This document shows, piece after piece, positions 20,379-29,517 of a DNA stretch of 64,000 nt. Positions within the stretch are counted from its first letter, which is position 1; every line of letters starts with the position of its first letter. This stretch comes from Chitinophaga pendula (GTDB lineage: Bacteria; Bacteroidota; Bacteroidia; Chitinophagales; Chitinophagaceae), in the NCBI RefSeq assembly GCF_020386615.1, contig NZ_CP077769.1:5332001-5396000 (forward strand). The letters run 5' to 3'. Under the pieces are notes generated by a model, which was not told where the DNA came from, made no database searches, and worked only from the letters and a program-made list of their open reading frames with translations. Position numbers and translations under genes: made by a program.

Positions 20379-20403
20379 AAAAAACGCCCCGCAAAGCGGG
20401 GCG
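20377..20403 (-). terminator. Rho-independent-type terminator between convergent genes
   Basis: An 8-bp perfect GC stem (CGCCCCGC, loop AAA, complement) has a run of eight A on its left side on the plus strand, giving a U tract for minus-strand transcripts. It lies 43 bases past the stop of the leftward gene 20446-22449 and abuts the stop of the rightward gene. Confidence 0.85.
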
Positions 20404-20445
20404 CGTGCTCAATATGCATCGATTTCTCGTGCTCTCATCAAATCT

Positions 20446-22449
20446 TTACCTGGAGTGGAAGAATTTGATTATGCTCTTTTGGCCGGTTATGTCTTTTAGT
20501 TGCAGGATATAAATACCGTCGGGTGCTGTAAAGCCCCGGTTAATCACTGGCAGTTCCAGTGCTTTACCTGCTGAGACGCCATTGCCTATTTTACGGCCAT
20601 CGAGGCTATAAATTTCGTAGGTGTATGGGCCAGCTGACAGTTTTTCTGCGGTGGTAGTGATATGAGACGGTGCGGACGGTGTGCGTTCCATAGAGAGGCC
20701 TGACAGGCGTTGGCCGCAGTTCACTTTCTTCGCACCTGCTTCTGTATATGGATATTCGTAGTATCCCAGCTGATTATAGAAGGTATTTACATCTGCTTTG
20801 AGGCCTCCGAGGTTAGCCGGTACTAATGTACCCATTACCCAGGCGGCGCCACCATTAGAGGAGCAATAGCTTGGAGCGTTATCCGGTTTGCCACAATATA
20901 CAAATGCGGCGAGGTTGTAACCACTTACGATGCGGCCGGTGTTGTGCCATTTGGTGAATCCTGACAGGCGGATGGCGCCGGAGCTGTAGAGGTTGATACG
21001 CATGGGGTTATTAACGGTAAGCTGGAGTTTCTTTTGTCCATCGAGTAAGGTATACCACTGTGCGAGGTCGCCCTGATCGCCTTGGGTATTATTCAGCGGG
21101 GTGGTGATGAGGGTATTGATGCCGTTGACGATGCTAGGTATACTGGTGGCAATGGACGCACCCTGGGTCACGTAGGCGCTTACGATGGCAACGACGATAT
21201 CCAATACCCCTTTTACAAAGGCTCCGTTGATGGAGGTATTGTAGCTTTGATCGACAGACGCCTTGTTTGCCCCCAATACGGTAAGATTTCCTGCACCATC
21301 TACGCTGGTCAATATAGCCCAGTCTTCCACATGTGCATTCGCTCCTTTGCTTTGCAAGCCCCAAGGCATATTGCTCAGGTTAGAGCGCAGTTCTGTATCG
21401 TAGCGGTAGGTGATATGAATATCTTTGGGCGGGCAGGCGCAAACGCTGCTGGGATATCCACTGGCATTAGTACATATCCAGTTGTACCATATTCTGCCGT
21501 AGTATGGTGTAACGGCGTAACTGGGGTCTCCACCGAATATCAATTGTTTACCACCACTGTTTTTACCTTCCTGCCATGCTTGTTCGTAGCGGGCGGCTCC
21601 GAGGCGGGAATAGCCGGCCCATGCTTTGTAGCTATTGCTATTGTTATATTCTATATAGCTTTGATAGCCAGGATATACAGTACCATTCGGCTGTACATAT
21701 CCGGCATTGGGGCTGACGGTTGCGTCCACGTTAATAACCTTACAGTTACATTTGGATTTATAGATCTTGTCCCAATATTCCAGCAGTTTTTTGATATCGA
21801 TAAAGAAAGCGGCATCTGTCACATAGTAGATCACTTTCCCTCCTCTGACGAAATCGATATTAGCCGGGAAGGGTTGGCCATCCCACAGGTATTCCTGTAC
21901 GAAAGAGAGTTTTTCATAATAGGATATATCCTGTGCACCGACGATTAGCTGGTACACATTTTCCTGTCCTGGCTTGTAATAATAATCGGATACTTTATTG
22001 AACAATTTTGGAGAGACGCTCAGTTGTTCTTTCACGTCTGTCTCTGTGCTGAATGTGCCCACCTTTACTTCTTTGCCGCAGGAGTTAGTGCTGGATACGG
22101 TGAATTCCATATGCAGGGGCAGGTTGACAGCGAAGAAGCCGGTATCTGCAGCGAACTTTTTGTTATAGGTTTTTCCATCTGCGCTGATGATGGTGAACTG
22201 TTGTTGTTTTTTAGCGTTGGGCAGATCTACGAATGCGTTGGCGTAGCCATCGAAGCGTACGACGGAGATGCGATTTACCACAGGAGCGAGGCAGGAATCG
22301 AACTTATACAGTAGTTCTTTGGGATCGGAGAATTCGAAGGGGGTTCCGTCATCGGGAACGGTATCTACAGGTGTCTGGGCGGAGGCGTACTGCAAGCCCA
22401 GCAGTAATGTAAGGAATGAAAGCAATAGTGGTTTGTAGAACAGTTTCAT
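20446..22449 (-). CDS. Secreted protein of unknown function with T9SS C-terminal sorting domain
   Basis: A 667-residue protein with a signal peptide (LLSFLTLLLGLQYASAQ). The last about 80 residues form a type A T9SS sorting domain (YTYEIYSLDGRKIGNG, then PDGIYILQLKDITGQKSIIKFF), which directs export through the type IX machinery. The middle has no domain I recognise. It is rich in Tyr, Asn and Gly, with several cysteine pairs (CNCK, CACPPKD), a TYRYDTELR segment, and a hydrophobic helical stretch near residues 405-435 (VLDIVVAIVSAYVTQGASIATSIPSIV). The hydrophobic stretch is unusual for a soluble cargo. The gene is alone between two rightward genes, and the 281 bases upstream hold no other gene I can support. 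Confidence 0.7.
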   Translation of the reverse strand: MKLFYKPLLLSFLTLLLGLQYASAQTPVDTVPDDGTPFEFSDPKELLYKFDSCLAPVVNRISVVRFDGYANAFVDLPNAKKQQQFTIISADGKTYNKKFAADTGFFAVNLPLHMEFTVSSTNSCGKEVKVGTFSTETDVKEQLSVSPKLFNKVSDYYYKPGQENVYQLIVGAQDISYYEKLSFVQEYLWDGQPFPANIDFVRGGKVIYYVTDAAFFIDIKKLLEYWDKIYKSKCNCKVINVDATVSPNAGYVQPNGTVYPGYQSYIEYNNSNSYKAWAGYSRLGAARYEQAWQEGKNSGGKQLIFGGDPSYAVTPYYGRIWYNWICTNASGYPSSVCACPPKDIHITYRYDTELRSNLSNMPWGLQSKGANAHVEDWAILTSVDGAGNLTVLGANKASVDQSYNTSINGAFVKGVLDIVVAIVSAYVTQGASIATSIPSIVNGINTLITTPLNNTQGDQGDLAQWYTLLDGQKKLQLTVNNPMRINLYSSGAIRLSGFTKWHNTGRIVSGYNLAAFVYCGKPDNAPSYCSSNGGAAWVMGTLVPANLGGLKADVNTFYNQLGYYEYPYTEAGAKKVNCGQRLSGLSMERTPSAPSHITTTAEKLSAGPYTYEIYSLDGRKIGNGVSAGKALELPVINRGFTAPDGIYILQLKDITGQKSIIKFFHSR

Positions 22450-22730
22450 ACAATATTACTGGGAAAAGGGTTAAATAAATTGGGTTTGGGAGGCTCCTGC
22501 GAGGTAGGATGGTTATTGCAATAATTCTTTTGTTTCATAGTGTCCGGGGCGTTTGGGTCAACTGTTTTTACCGGCCGGTATGCTAAAGTAGGGTGGTGTT
22601 GTGGAAGTGGCCTAAAACAGTTCTGTAACGGTATTAAAATGTTTAGGAACGGCATGGCCTCTTTTTTGTGGTATTGGTTGGGTGTTACCCAGTGTCACAT
22701 TTTCTGGTCTGACCATTGAAAAACCATGCT

Positions 22731-25043
22731 ATGAAAAAACGTACAGTCACGCGGAACCATGTCCCTGCGGAGGGGTTGGATATGATACGTGTATCCGGCG
22801 CGCGGGAAAATAATCTGAAGAATGTCGATGTGATGATCCCTAAGAAGCGGATCGTGTTGTTTACGGGGGTATCCGGTTCGGGGAAGTCGTCGTTAGTATT
22901 TGATACGATTGCGGCGGAGTCACAGCGGCAGTTGAACGAGACCTTTAACAGTTTTGTGCGGCACCGGTTGCCGCATTACGGGCAGCCGCATGCGGATGCT
23001 TTGGAGCATTTGTCTGTGGCGATAGTGATAGATCAGAAGCGGATTGGCGGCAATGCACGCTCGACGGTGGGTACGATCACGGATATACACGCTTCTTTGC
23101 GGTTATTATATTCCCGGATAGGGAAACCATTTGTGGGGTATTCTAATGTCTTTTCATTTAATGATCCTAAGGGGATGTGTCCGCAATGCGAGGGGTTGGG
23201 TACGGTGGCATCTATCAATGAGCGGAAGTTGCTGGACCGCGGTAAATCGTTGAATGAAGGGGCGATCCGGTTTCCCAGTTTTGAGGTAGGCGGATGGCGG
23301 TGGAAGCGATATACTGCCACCGGGTTGTTTGACAATGATAAGAAGCTAGCTGATTACACCCAGGAGGAATGGGATATGCTATTGTATGGGGATGATGTAC
23401 CTATTATTCATCCGACGGCGGAGTGGCCGAAGACCTCCAAGTATGAGGGGGTTATTACGCGGCTGGAGCGGAGTTTTCTCAGTAAGGACGTCAGTGAGGT
23501 CAAGGGGAATTACAAGGAGGCGCTGGACCGTATTGCGGCGCGGGGTGCTTGTCCGTTGTGCCAGGGAGCGCGGCATAACCAGGATGTGTTGGGATGTAAG
23601 ATCAACGGTAAAAACATTGCAGACTGCAGCCGTATGCAGGTGAGTGATCTGGTTACTTTTATACGCGATATTGATGTGCCTGTAGCGGAGACGATGGTAT
23701 TGGCTATTACGGAGCGGCTGGAGCACCTGATCGGGATAGGGTTGGGTTATCTGAGCCTGGACCGGGAGACCTCTACCCTTTCGGGCGGGGAGTCGCAACG
23801 GGTGAAGATGGTCCGGCACCTGGGCAGTAGCCTGACCGACATTTCCTACATCTTTGACGAGCCCAGTGTGGGACTGCATCCCAGCGATGTGCATCAATTG
23901 AACGAGTTGATGGTACGATTACGGGACAAGGGGAATACGGTGTTGGTGGTGGAGCATGACCCGGATGTATTTACCATTGCGGATCATGTGATAGACATGG
24001 GTCCAGGGGCGGGGGTGAACGGAGGCACGATTGTATACCAGGGAGACCTGGAGGGGTTGAAAGCCTCGGATACACTAACGGGGAGACACCTACGGCAGCG
24101 GCCAGTATTAAAAGGGCAGGTCCGTACTCCTCAGGGGAGTATAGTGATAGCTCATGCTACTCTGCATAATCTGCGGGATGTGACGGTTAGTATTCCTGCC
24201 GGTGTGATGACGGTGGTGACAGGGGTTGCGGGGTCCGGTAAAAGTTCGCTGATCAACGGGATGTTGCCGGAGCTTTATCCCGATACGATATTCATTGATC
24301 AAAGTGCGATACGTGGTTCGAAACGATCTAACCCGGCTACCTATACGGGGTTGCTGGACCCTATCCGGGATTTGTTTGCCAAGGCCAACAAGGTGAGTGC
24401 GTCGTTGTTCAGTGCTAATTCAGAAGGGGCGTGTCCGGCATGTAAGGGGTTGGGATTGACCTATACGGACCTGGCTTTTATGGACCCGATCGTTACGACT
24501 TGCGAGGTGTGTAACGGGCGGCGGTTTACACCAGCGGTATTAAAACATCGCCTGCGCGGGAAGGATATCAGCGAAGTATTGGAGATGAGTATAGGCGCTG
24601 CCAGGGAGTTTTTCACGGAGGTGTTGATGCAGCCTACCTTACAGCGATTGGGTGCGGTAGGGTTGGATTACCTGACGTTAGGGCAACCACTGCATACCTT
24701 GTCGGGTGGTGAGCGGCAGCGTATCAAGCTGGCCAATGAGTTAGAAAATACGGGGCAAATCTATGTCTTGGATGAGCCGACTACAGGATTGCATATGTCG
24801 GATGTAGCGCGGCTTACCGGCCTGATGAACCGGCTGGTGGATAATGGCAGCAGTGTGATCGTGATAGAACATAATCTTGATGTGATCAGCCAGGCGGACT
24901 GGATCATTGATATGGGGCCAGGTGCGGGGCGTGATGGGGGGCAGGTGGTATTTGAGGGTACTCCTTCGGCGTTATTACGGCATAAGACCTCGCTGACGGG
25001 GCGGTTCCTCAAAAGGTACCTGCGTCAGGATACGCCCGTCTGA
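22731..25043 (+). CDS. UvrA-like ABC ATPase lacking the UvrB-binding region
   Basis: I chose the ATG at 22731 (a TTG lies five codons upstream), giving 770 residues against about 940 for UvrA. Both ABC modules are intact: Walker A GVSGSGKSS and GVAGSGKSS, signatures LSGGESQR and LSGGERQR, and Walker B segments ISYIFDEPS and IYVLDEPTTG. Zinc-type cysteine pairs are CPQC, CPLC, CPAC and CEVC. After IGKPF the sequence goes straight to FSFNDPKGMCPQC, so the stretch that binds UvrB in UvrA is missing. Short UvrA homologues of this kind (UvrA2/DrrC class) are linked in the literature to tolerance of DNA-intercalating drugs rather than UvrB-dependent repair. The role here is inferred. Its end overlaps the end of the convergent AraC gene by 19 bases. 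Confidence 0.85.
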   Translation: MKKRTVTRNHVPAEGLDMIRVSGARENNLKNVDVMIPKKRIVLFTGVSGSGKSSLVFDTIAAESQRQLNETFNSFVRHRLPHYGQPHADALEHLSVAIVIDQKRIGGNARSTVGTITDIHASLRLLYSRIGKPFVGYSNVFSFNDPKGMCPQCEGLGTVASINERKLLDRGKSLNEGAIRFPSFEVGGWRWKRYTATGLFDNDKKLADYTQEEWDMLLYGDDVPIIHPTAEWPKTSKYEGVITRLERSFLSKDVSEVKGNYKEALDRIAARGACPLCQGARHNQDVLGCKINGKNIADCSRMQVSDLVTFIRDIDVPVAETMVLAITERLEHLIGIGLGYLSLDRETSTLSGGESQRVKMVRHLGSSLTDISYIFDEPSVGLHPSDVHQLNELMVRLRDKGNTVLVVEHDPDVFTIADHVIDMGPGAGVNGGTIVYQGDLEGLKASDTLTGRHLRQRPVLKGQVRTPQGSIVIAHATLHNLRDVTVSIPAGVMTVVTGVAGSGKSSLINGMLPELYPDTIFIDQSAIRGSKRSNPATYTGLLDPIRDLFAKANKVSASLFSANSEGACPACKGLGLTYTDLAFMDPIVTTCEVCNGRRFTPAVLKHRLRGKDISEVLEMSIGAAREFFTEVLMQPTLQRLGAVGLDYLTLGQPLHTLSGGERQRIKLANELENTGQIYVLDEPTTGLHMSDVARLTGLMNRLVDNGSSVIVIEHNLDVISQADWIIDMGPGAGRDGGQVVFEGTPSALLRHKTSLTGRFLKRYLRQDTPV

Positions 25044-25933
25044 TTTCGTTTTCTGTATTCATTGGGGGAGACGCCCATTAGTTTGGAGAACATACGGGAG
25101 AAGTAATATTGGTCTTCTATGCCCAGGCTGGCGGCGATGTCTTTAATTGTGTTGGCGGAGAACAGGAGGTATTGGCAGGCCTTCTGTATTTTGAGGTGAT
25201 TAAAATACTCTATGGGTGAGTAGCCGGTGCGTTTATGAAATACAGATGAAAAATGCGATACGGAGAGGTCTGCAGCGCGCGCGAATTCTTGTAATGTAAC
25301 GACGGTGTGCATGTGTTGCTGCATGAAGTCGATGGTATCTGCGATGATATCTTTTTCTGTATGGCGGGTAGCGGCGTAATTGAATTTGTCTTCATAGCGT
25401 AAGGAGGACAGGAAGTGATAGAAACTCATATTAACATATCGGAGGTTATCGAGGCTATATCCTTTTTCGAGATTGGTATAGATCTCATCGAAGAGGCTGA
25501 TGCGTTTGTCGTTGTAGGTGAGTTGTAGTTTATAATTCCGGGCCTGTTCGAGTAGCAGGGAGACGATATGTGCGGAGAGGTCTCCTTTAAAGTGTATCCA
25601 GTAAATTGTCCATGGTCCGTTCTCTTCTGCGGAATAGCGATGTGGGGTATTTGCGGGCAGGACGATGCATTGCGAGGGGGTTATTTCTGTTTTCTTTTTA
25701 TCTACATGTATCCAGCCTCTGCCTTCTACGCAATAGATGAGGATATGCTGGCCGATGCCTGCGGGGCGTTCGACGTAGTGTCCCCATGCTTTGGGATAAT
25801 AGCCTATATCAGTAATGTACAATTGCCTGGTAAGGGCATCCCGGACGAGGAAGTCGTTGATGACCTTCCTGGGCAGTACGATCAGTTGCTGTCCTTCAAA
25901 GCCTTCTCTTTTTCGCAGTGTTTTATTTTTCAT
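25025..25933 (-). CDS. AraC-family regulator of the adjacent sugar cluster
   Basis: I chose the ATG at 25933; an in-frame start at 26089 would add 52 residues of low-complexity, unconserved sequence. The protein has 302 residues. The N-terminal cupin domain carries GIGQHILIYCVEGRGWIHV and CIVLPANTPHRYSAEE. The C-terminal AraC double helix-turn-helix reads VTLQEFARAADLSVSHFSSVFHKRTG and IKDIAASLGIEDQYYFSRMFSKLMGVSPNEYRK. It is divergent from the DUF5107, mutarotase and symporter genes, so it is the natural candidate for their sugar-responsive control. A perfect 14-bp palindrome lies seven bases upstream of the start. Confidence 0.9.
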   Translation of the reverse strand: MKNKTLRKREGFEGQQLIVLPRKVINDFLVRDALTRQLYITDIGYYPKAWGHYVERPAGIGQHILIYCVEGRGWIHVDKKKTEITPSQCIVLPANTPHRYSAEENGPWTIYWIHFKGDLSAHIVSLLLEQARNYKLQLTYNDKRISLFDEIYTNLEKGYSLDNLRYVNMSFYHFLSSLRYEDKFNYAATRHTEKDIIADTIDFMQQHMHTVVTLQEFARAADLSVSHFSSVFHKRTGYSPIEYFNHLKIQKACQYLLFSANTIKDIAASLGIEDQYYFSRMFSKLMGVSPNEYRKRNQTGVS

Positions 25934-25939
25934 ACGGGA

Positions 25940-25953
25940 GTGATAGCTATCAC
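25940..25953. promoter_or_regulatory. Perfect 14-bp palindrome in the AraC / DUF5107 divergent region
   Basis: GTGATAGCTATCAC is self-complementary and ends seven bases upstream of the AraC start. It could be an operator or a short mRNA hairpin in the 5' leader. The 217-base divergent region 25934-26150 shows no other gene. Confidence 0.4.
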
Positions 25954-26150
25954 AAAATATGAAAAAAGCATAAAATAGTCCATCTTGACAATAAGATAAC
26001 CTATTCTTTATCCCCCTTTCAAGTACGAGATTTGAGCTATATTTTCCGAATTCCACTGAATGAAGAATGATCACCCATACCATTCCCATTTATAAGTCGG
26101 TCTATGTCTGCGGCGGGGGGCCGTGGTGTATATAAATCATTAAATGTAAC

Positions 26151-29100
26151 ATGATGGAAGTAAAAGCCTGGATGACGAAAGTATCCATTCCTACTTACAA
26201 GGCCGGTAGTCCGGAGTTGAATCCTATGTTTCTTGAGAAGCGGGTATACCAGGGGAGCAGTGGTGTGGTGTATCCGCATCCTGTGATCGAGAAGATAGCG
26301 GATGAGCAGACGATGCAGGAGTATACTGCGGTGTACCTGGAGAATGATTATTTACAGATCATGCTGTTGCCAGAATTGGGCGGGCGTGTTCAGCGGGCGT
26401 ATGACAAGGTACGTCAGCGTGATTTCATCTATTATAACCAGGTGATCAAGCCTGCATTGGTGGGGTTGACGGGGCCGTGGATATCGGGCGGGATAGAATT
26501 CAACTGGCCGCAGCATCACCGGCCATCGACGTTTGAGCCGGTAGACTGTACGATACGGGAGAATGCGGACGGTAGTAAGACGGTGTGGATGAACGAGATT
26601 GAGATCATGACGCGGACCAAGGGTATGGCTGGATTTACCCTGTATCCTGATAAGGCATACCTGGAGATCAGCGGGCGATTGTTCAACCGTACACCTTTTC
26701 CACAGACGTTTTTGTGGTGGGCGAACCCGGCGGTGAAGGTGAATGATCATTATCAATCAGTATTCCCACCGGATGTGTATGCGGTATTTGATCACGGGAA
26801 GCGGGATGTATCTGATTTCCCAATTGCTACCGGCACTTATTACAAGGTTAATTATGCGCCAGGCACTGATATTTCGCGGTATGCGAATATCCCGGTGCCT
26901 ACTTCGTATATGGCGATCCGTTCGAAATATGACTTTATTGGTTGTTACGAGCATGATACGCAGGCGGGGATGCTGCATGTGGCCGATCATCATCAGTCGC
27001 CCGGTAAGAAACAGTGGACGTGGGGTAACAGTGATTTCGGGCAAGCCTGGGATCGTAATCTGACGGATGAGGACGGGCCTTATATCGAGTTAATGACGGG
27101 TATGTTTACGGATAACCAGCCTGATTTTTCCTGGTTACAGCCTAATGAAGAGAAACAATTTGTGCAATACTTCATGCCATATGCGGAGATCGGCGTGGTC
27201 AAGAATGCGACGAAGCAGGCGATGTTGAATATGGAATGGGATCAGGAGCAGTTACATATCAAAGTATATGTTACCGCTGACTATCCGCAGGCGGTGATAC
27301 GGGTATGGCATGATGACCAGGCCATGCAGGCTTATCAATATGACCTGTCTCCGGCGCGCGTGTTTACCACTACTTATGCGCAGGCCGGCGGTGATACTTC
27401 AGACTGGAAGGTAACGGTACATACAGCCAGTGGCAAGCTACTGGTTGCATATCAGCCGGAGGAGGCATTGCCTACGGACATTCCAGCGGCGGCGACGCCG
27501 GCGTTGCTGCCAGCGGAGGTAGCTACTGTAGAGGAGTTATTTCTGAACGGGTTGCACCTGGAGCAGTACCGTCATGCGACCTATTCGGCGACGGACTATT
27601 ACCAGGAAGGGTTGCGCCGCAGTGCCGGTGATGTGAGATGTAACAATGCGATGGGGCTATGGTTATTGCGCAGGGGGCAGTTTGCGCAAGCGGAGCCTTA
27701 TTTCCGGGCAGCTATTGCGACGCTGACGCAGCGTAATCCGAATCCTTATGACGGGGAGCCCTATTACAACCTCGGATGGTGTCTTCGACTGCAAGGGCAG
27801 GATATTGCTGCTTATGACGCCTTTTACAAAGCTACCTGGAATGATGCCTGGCAGCATAACGGGTTTCTTTCGCTAGCGAGGATCGCCTGTGGGCAGCGGC
27901 AGTGGGAGGACGCGCTGGGTTTGGCAGAGCGAGCTTTGATCAAAAATTATCATAGTCATACGGTACGTCATCTGAAAGCGATGCTGTTGCGCAAGGTGGG
28001 ACGATCAGGGGACAGTCAGCCATTTATCCATGCTTCGCTGGAGTTGGACCCTTTTAATGCCGGCTGTTTGTTTGAGCAATATTTATCTGCTGTAGCCGCG
28101 CATGATGCCGGTGCGGATGATTTATTATCCGCTGTTAAAACTACTTTACGCGGGGCTGTCAACAACTACCTGGAATTGTCGCTGGATTATGCGCATGCGG
28201 GACAATGGGAGGAGGCGGATCAGTTGCTGGCGGTATATGATACCACGTATCCTGCGCATGCGGCTACCCGTTATTATCGTGGCTGGTTTGCGCAGCAGCG
28301 CGGTGCGAAGGATACGGCTATCATTTATTTCGAGGAAGCTGCCAGGATTGCTGCCGGCACCTGGTTTCCGAATAAGATCGAGGAGATCCTTATCCTTCAG
28401 GCGGCTATTGCTTTGTGTGCTACTGATGCGCAGGCGTATTACCTGCTTGGTAACTGCTGGTACGACAAGCGGCAGTATCCGGAAGCGATCCAATGTTGGG
28501 AGCGATCTGCGGCGCTCTGTGATACTTTCCCTACTGTATTCCGTAACCTCGCATTGGCCAGCTTTAACAAGTTGCGGCAGCCGGAAGCGGCGGTACGGCA
28601 TATGGAGCGAGCTTTTACGCTTGACTCACAGGATGCGCGTGTATTGATGGAGCTGGATCAGTTGTACAAGATACTCGGTCGTCCGGTGGCGGAGCGATTA
28701 TCTTTATTACAGCAGCACCCTGCGTTGGTGCAGGAGCGGGATGATCTTTACCTGGAACAAATCACGCTATATAATCAACTCGGTCAATATGAACATGCGC
28801 GGATATTACTTGCCGGCCGGCAGTTCCATCCCTGGGAAGGAGGTGAAGGGAAGGTGACCAGGCAATACCTGCTTTGTCATACGGCGCTTGCCAAACAGGC
28901 GATACAGCGAGGTGCCTATGAGGATGCGCTGGTCTATTTATCTGCGACGGAACATTATCCGCATCACCTGGGCGAAGGCAAGTTGTATGGTACTCCGGAG
29001 AATGACCGTTATTATCTGTTGGGTTGTGTGTATGAGGGCTTGGGAGATGCGGATGCTGCGACTGCTTATTTCCGCCAGGCGACTACCGGCAACAGTGAGC

Positions 29101-29486
29101 CAGCACAGGCCATTTACTATAATGATCCGCAACCTGACAAGATTATTTACCAGGCACTGGCATGGATGAAACTAGGTGCTGTGGAGCGGGCGCAAGCGAT
29201 ATTCAAACGTTTCATACAATTCGGGGAGGCGCATCTGCAGGATGAAGTAACGATCGATTACTTTGCCGTATCGTTGCCGGATATGCTGGTATTTGACCAG
29301 GATATCAACCAGCGTAATGTGATCCACTGTAAGTATTTATGTGGATTGGGTTACCTGGGACTCGGGGATACAGCGAAGGGATTACAATATTTATCGGATG
29401 TGCTGAAGATGGATGTACATCACCAGGGAGCGGCGGAGCATCAGCAGATGGTACCTTTTTTTGAGCAGGCGCTTGCTACTGCTTAG
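26151..29486 (+). CDS. DUF5107 and TPR-repeat protein of a sugar-utilisation cluster
   Basis: An 1111-residue protein without a signal peptide. Residues about 40-340 are the DUF5107 region, a mutarotase-like beta-sandwich in outline (ENDYLQIMLLPELGGRVQRAYDK, then GPWISGGIEFNWPQHHRPS). The His-His of WPQHHRP and the Glu of GGIEFNW are plausible sugar-binding residues. From about residue 480 to the end there are TPR-type helical pairs (for example YYNLGWCLRLQGQDIAAYDAFYKATW and AQAYYLLGNCWYDKRQYPEAIQCWERSAALC). Family members sit beside pentose or galactose catabolic genes, but their reaction is not established to my knowledge. Here the gene precedes galM (31-base gap) and a sugar symporter, probably as one transcript. 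Confidence 0.8.
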   Translation: MMEVKAWMTKVSIPTYKAGSPELNPMFLEKRVYQGSSGVVYPHPVIEKIADEQTMQEYTAVYLENDYLQIMLLPELGGRVQRAYDKVRQRDFIYYNQVIKPALVGLTGPWISGGIEFNWPQHHRPSTFEPVDCTIRENADGSKTVWMNEIEIMTRTKGMAGFTLYPDKAYLEISGRLFNRTPFPQTFLWWANPAVKVNDHYQSVFPPDVYAVFDHGKRDVSDFPIATGTYYKVNYAPGTDISRYANIPVPTSYMAIRSKYDFIGCYEHDTQAGMLHVADHHQSPGKKQWTWGNSDFGQAWDRNLTDEDGPYIELMTGMFTDNQPDFSWLQPNEEKQFVQYFMPYAEIGVVKNATKQAMLNMEWDQEQLHIKVYVTADYPQAVIRVWHDDQAMQAYQYDLSPARVFTTTYAQAGGDTSDWKVTVHTASGKLLVAYQPEEALPTDIPAAATPALLPAEVATVEELFLNGLHLEQYRHATYSATDYYQEGLRRSAGDVRCNNAMGLWLLRRGQFAQAEPYFRAAIATLTQRNPNPYDGEPYYNLGWCLRLQGQDIAAYDAFYKATWNDAWQHNGFLSLARIACGQRQWEDALGLAERALIKNYHSHTVRHLKAMLLRKVGRSGDSQPFIHASLELDPFNAGCLFEQYLSAVAAHDAGADDLLSAVKTTLRGAVNNYLELSLDYAHAGQWEEADQLLAVYDTTYPAHAATRYYRGWFAQQRGAKDTAIIYFEEAARIAAGTWFPNKIEEILILQAAIALCATDAQAYYLLGNCWYDKRQYPEAIQCWERSAALCDTFPTVFRNLALASFNKLRQPEAAVRHMERAFTLDSQDARVLMELDQLYKILGRPVAERLSLLQQHPALVQERDDLYLEQITLYNQLGQYEHARILLAGRQFHPWEGGEGKVTRQYLLCHTALAKQAIQRGAYEDALVYLSATEHYPHHLGEGKLYGTPENDRYYLLGCVYEGLGDADAATAYFRQATTGNSEPAQAIYYNDPQPDKIIYQALAWMKLGAVERAQAIFKRFIQFGEAHLQDEVTIDYFAVSLPDMLVFDQDINQRNVIHCKYLCGLGYLGLGDTAKGLQYLSDVLKMDVHHQGAAEHQQMVPFFEQALATA

Positions 29487-29517
29487 TGTTCATTTATTCA
29501 CCTGTACTTATCACGAT

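Noticed and set aside
25934-26089. Longer AraC start at 26089
   Set aside because: The added residues are unlike the family, and the extended frame would cover most of the promoter region of both divergent genes.
29413-29517. Longer N-terminus for the aldose epimerase starting inside the DUF5107 gene
   Set aside because: The extra 35 residues are basic and unlike GalM, whereas ATG 29518 gives a normal N-terminus.
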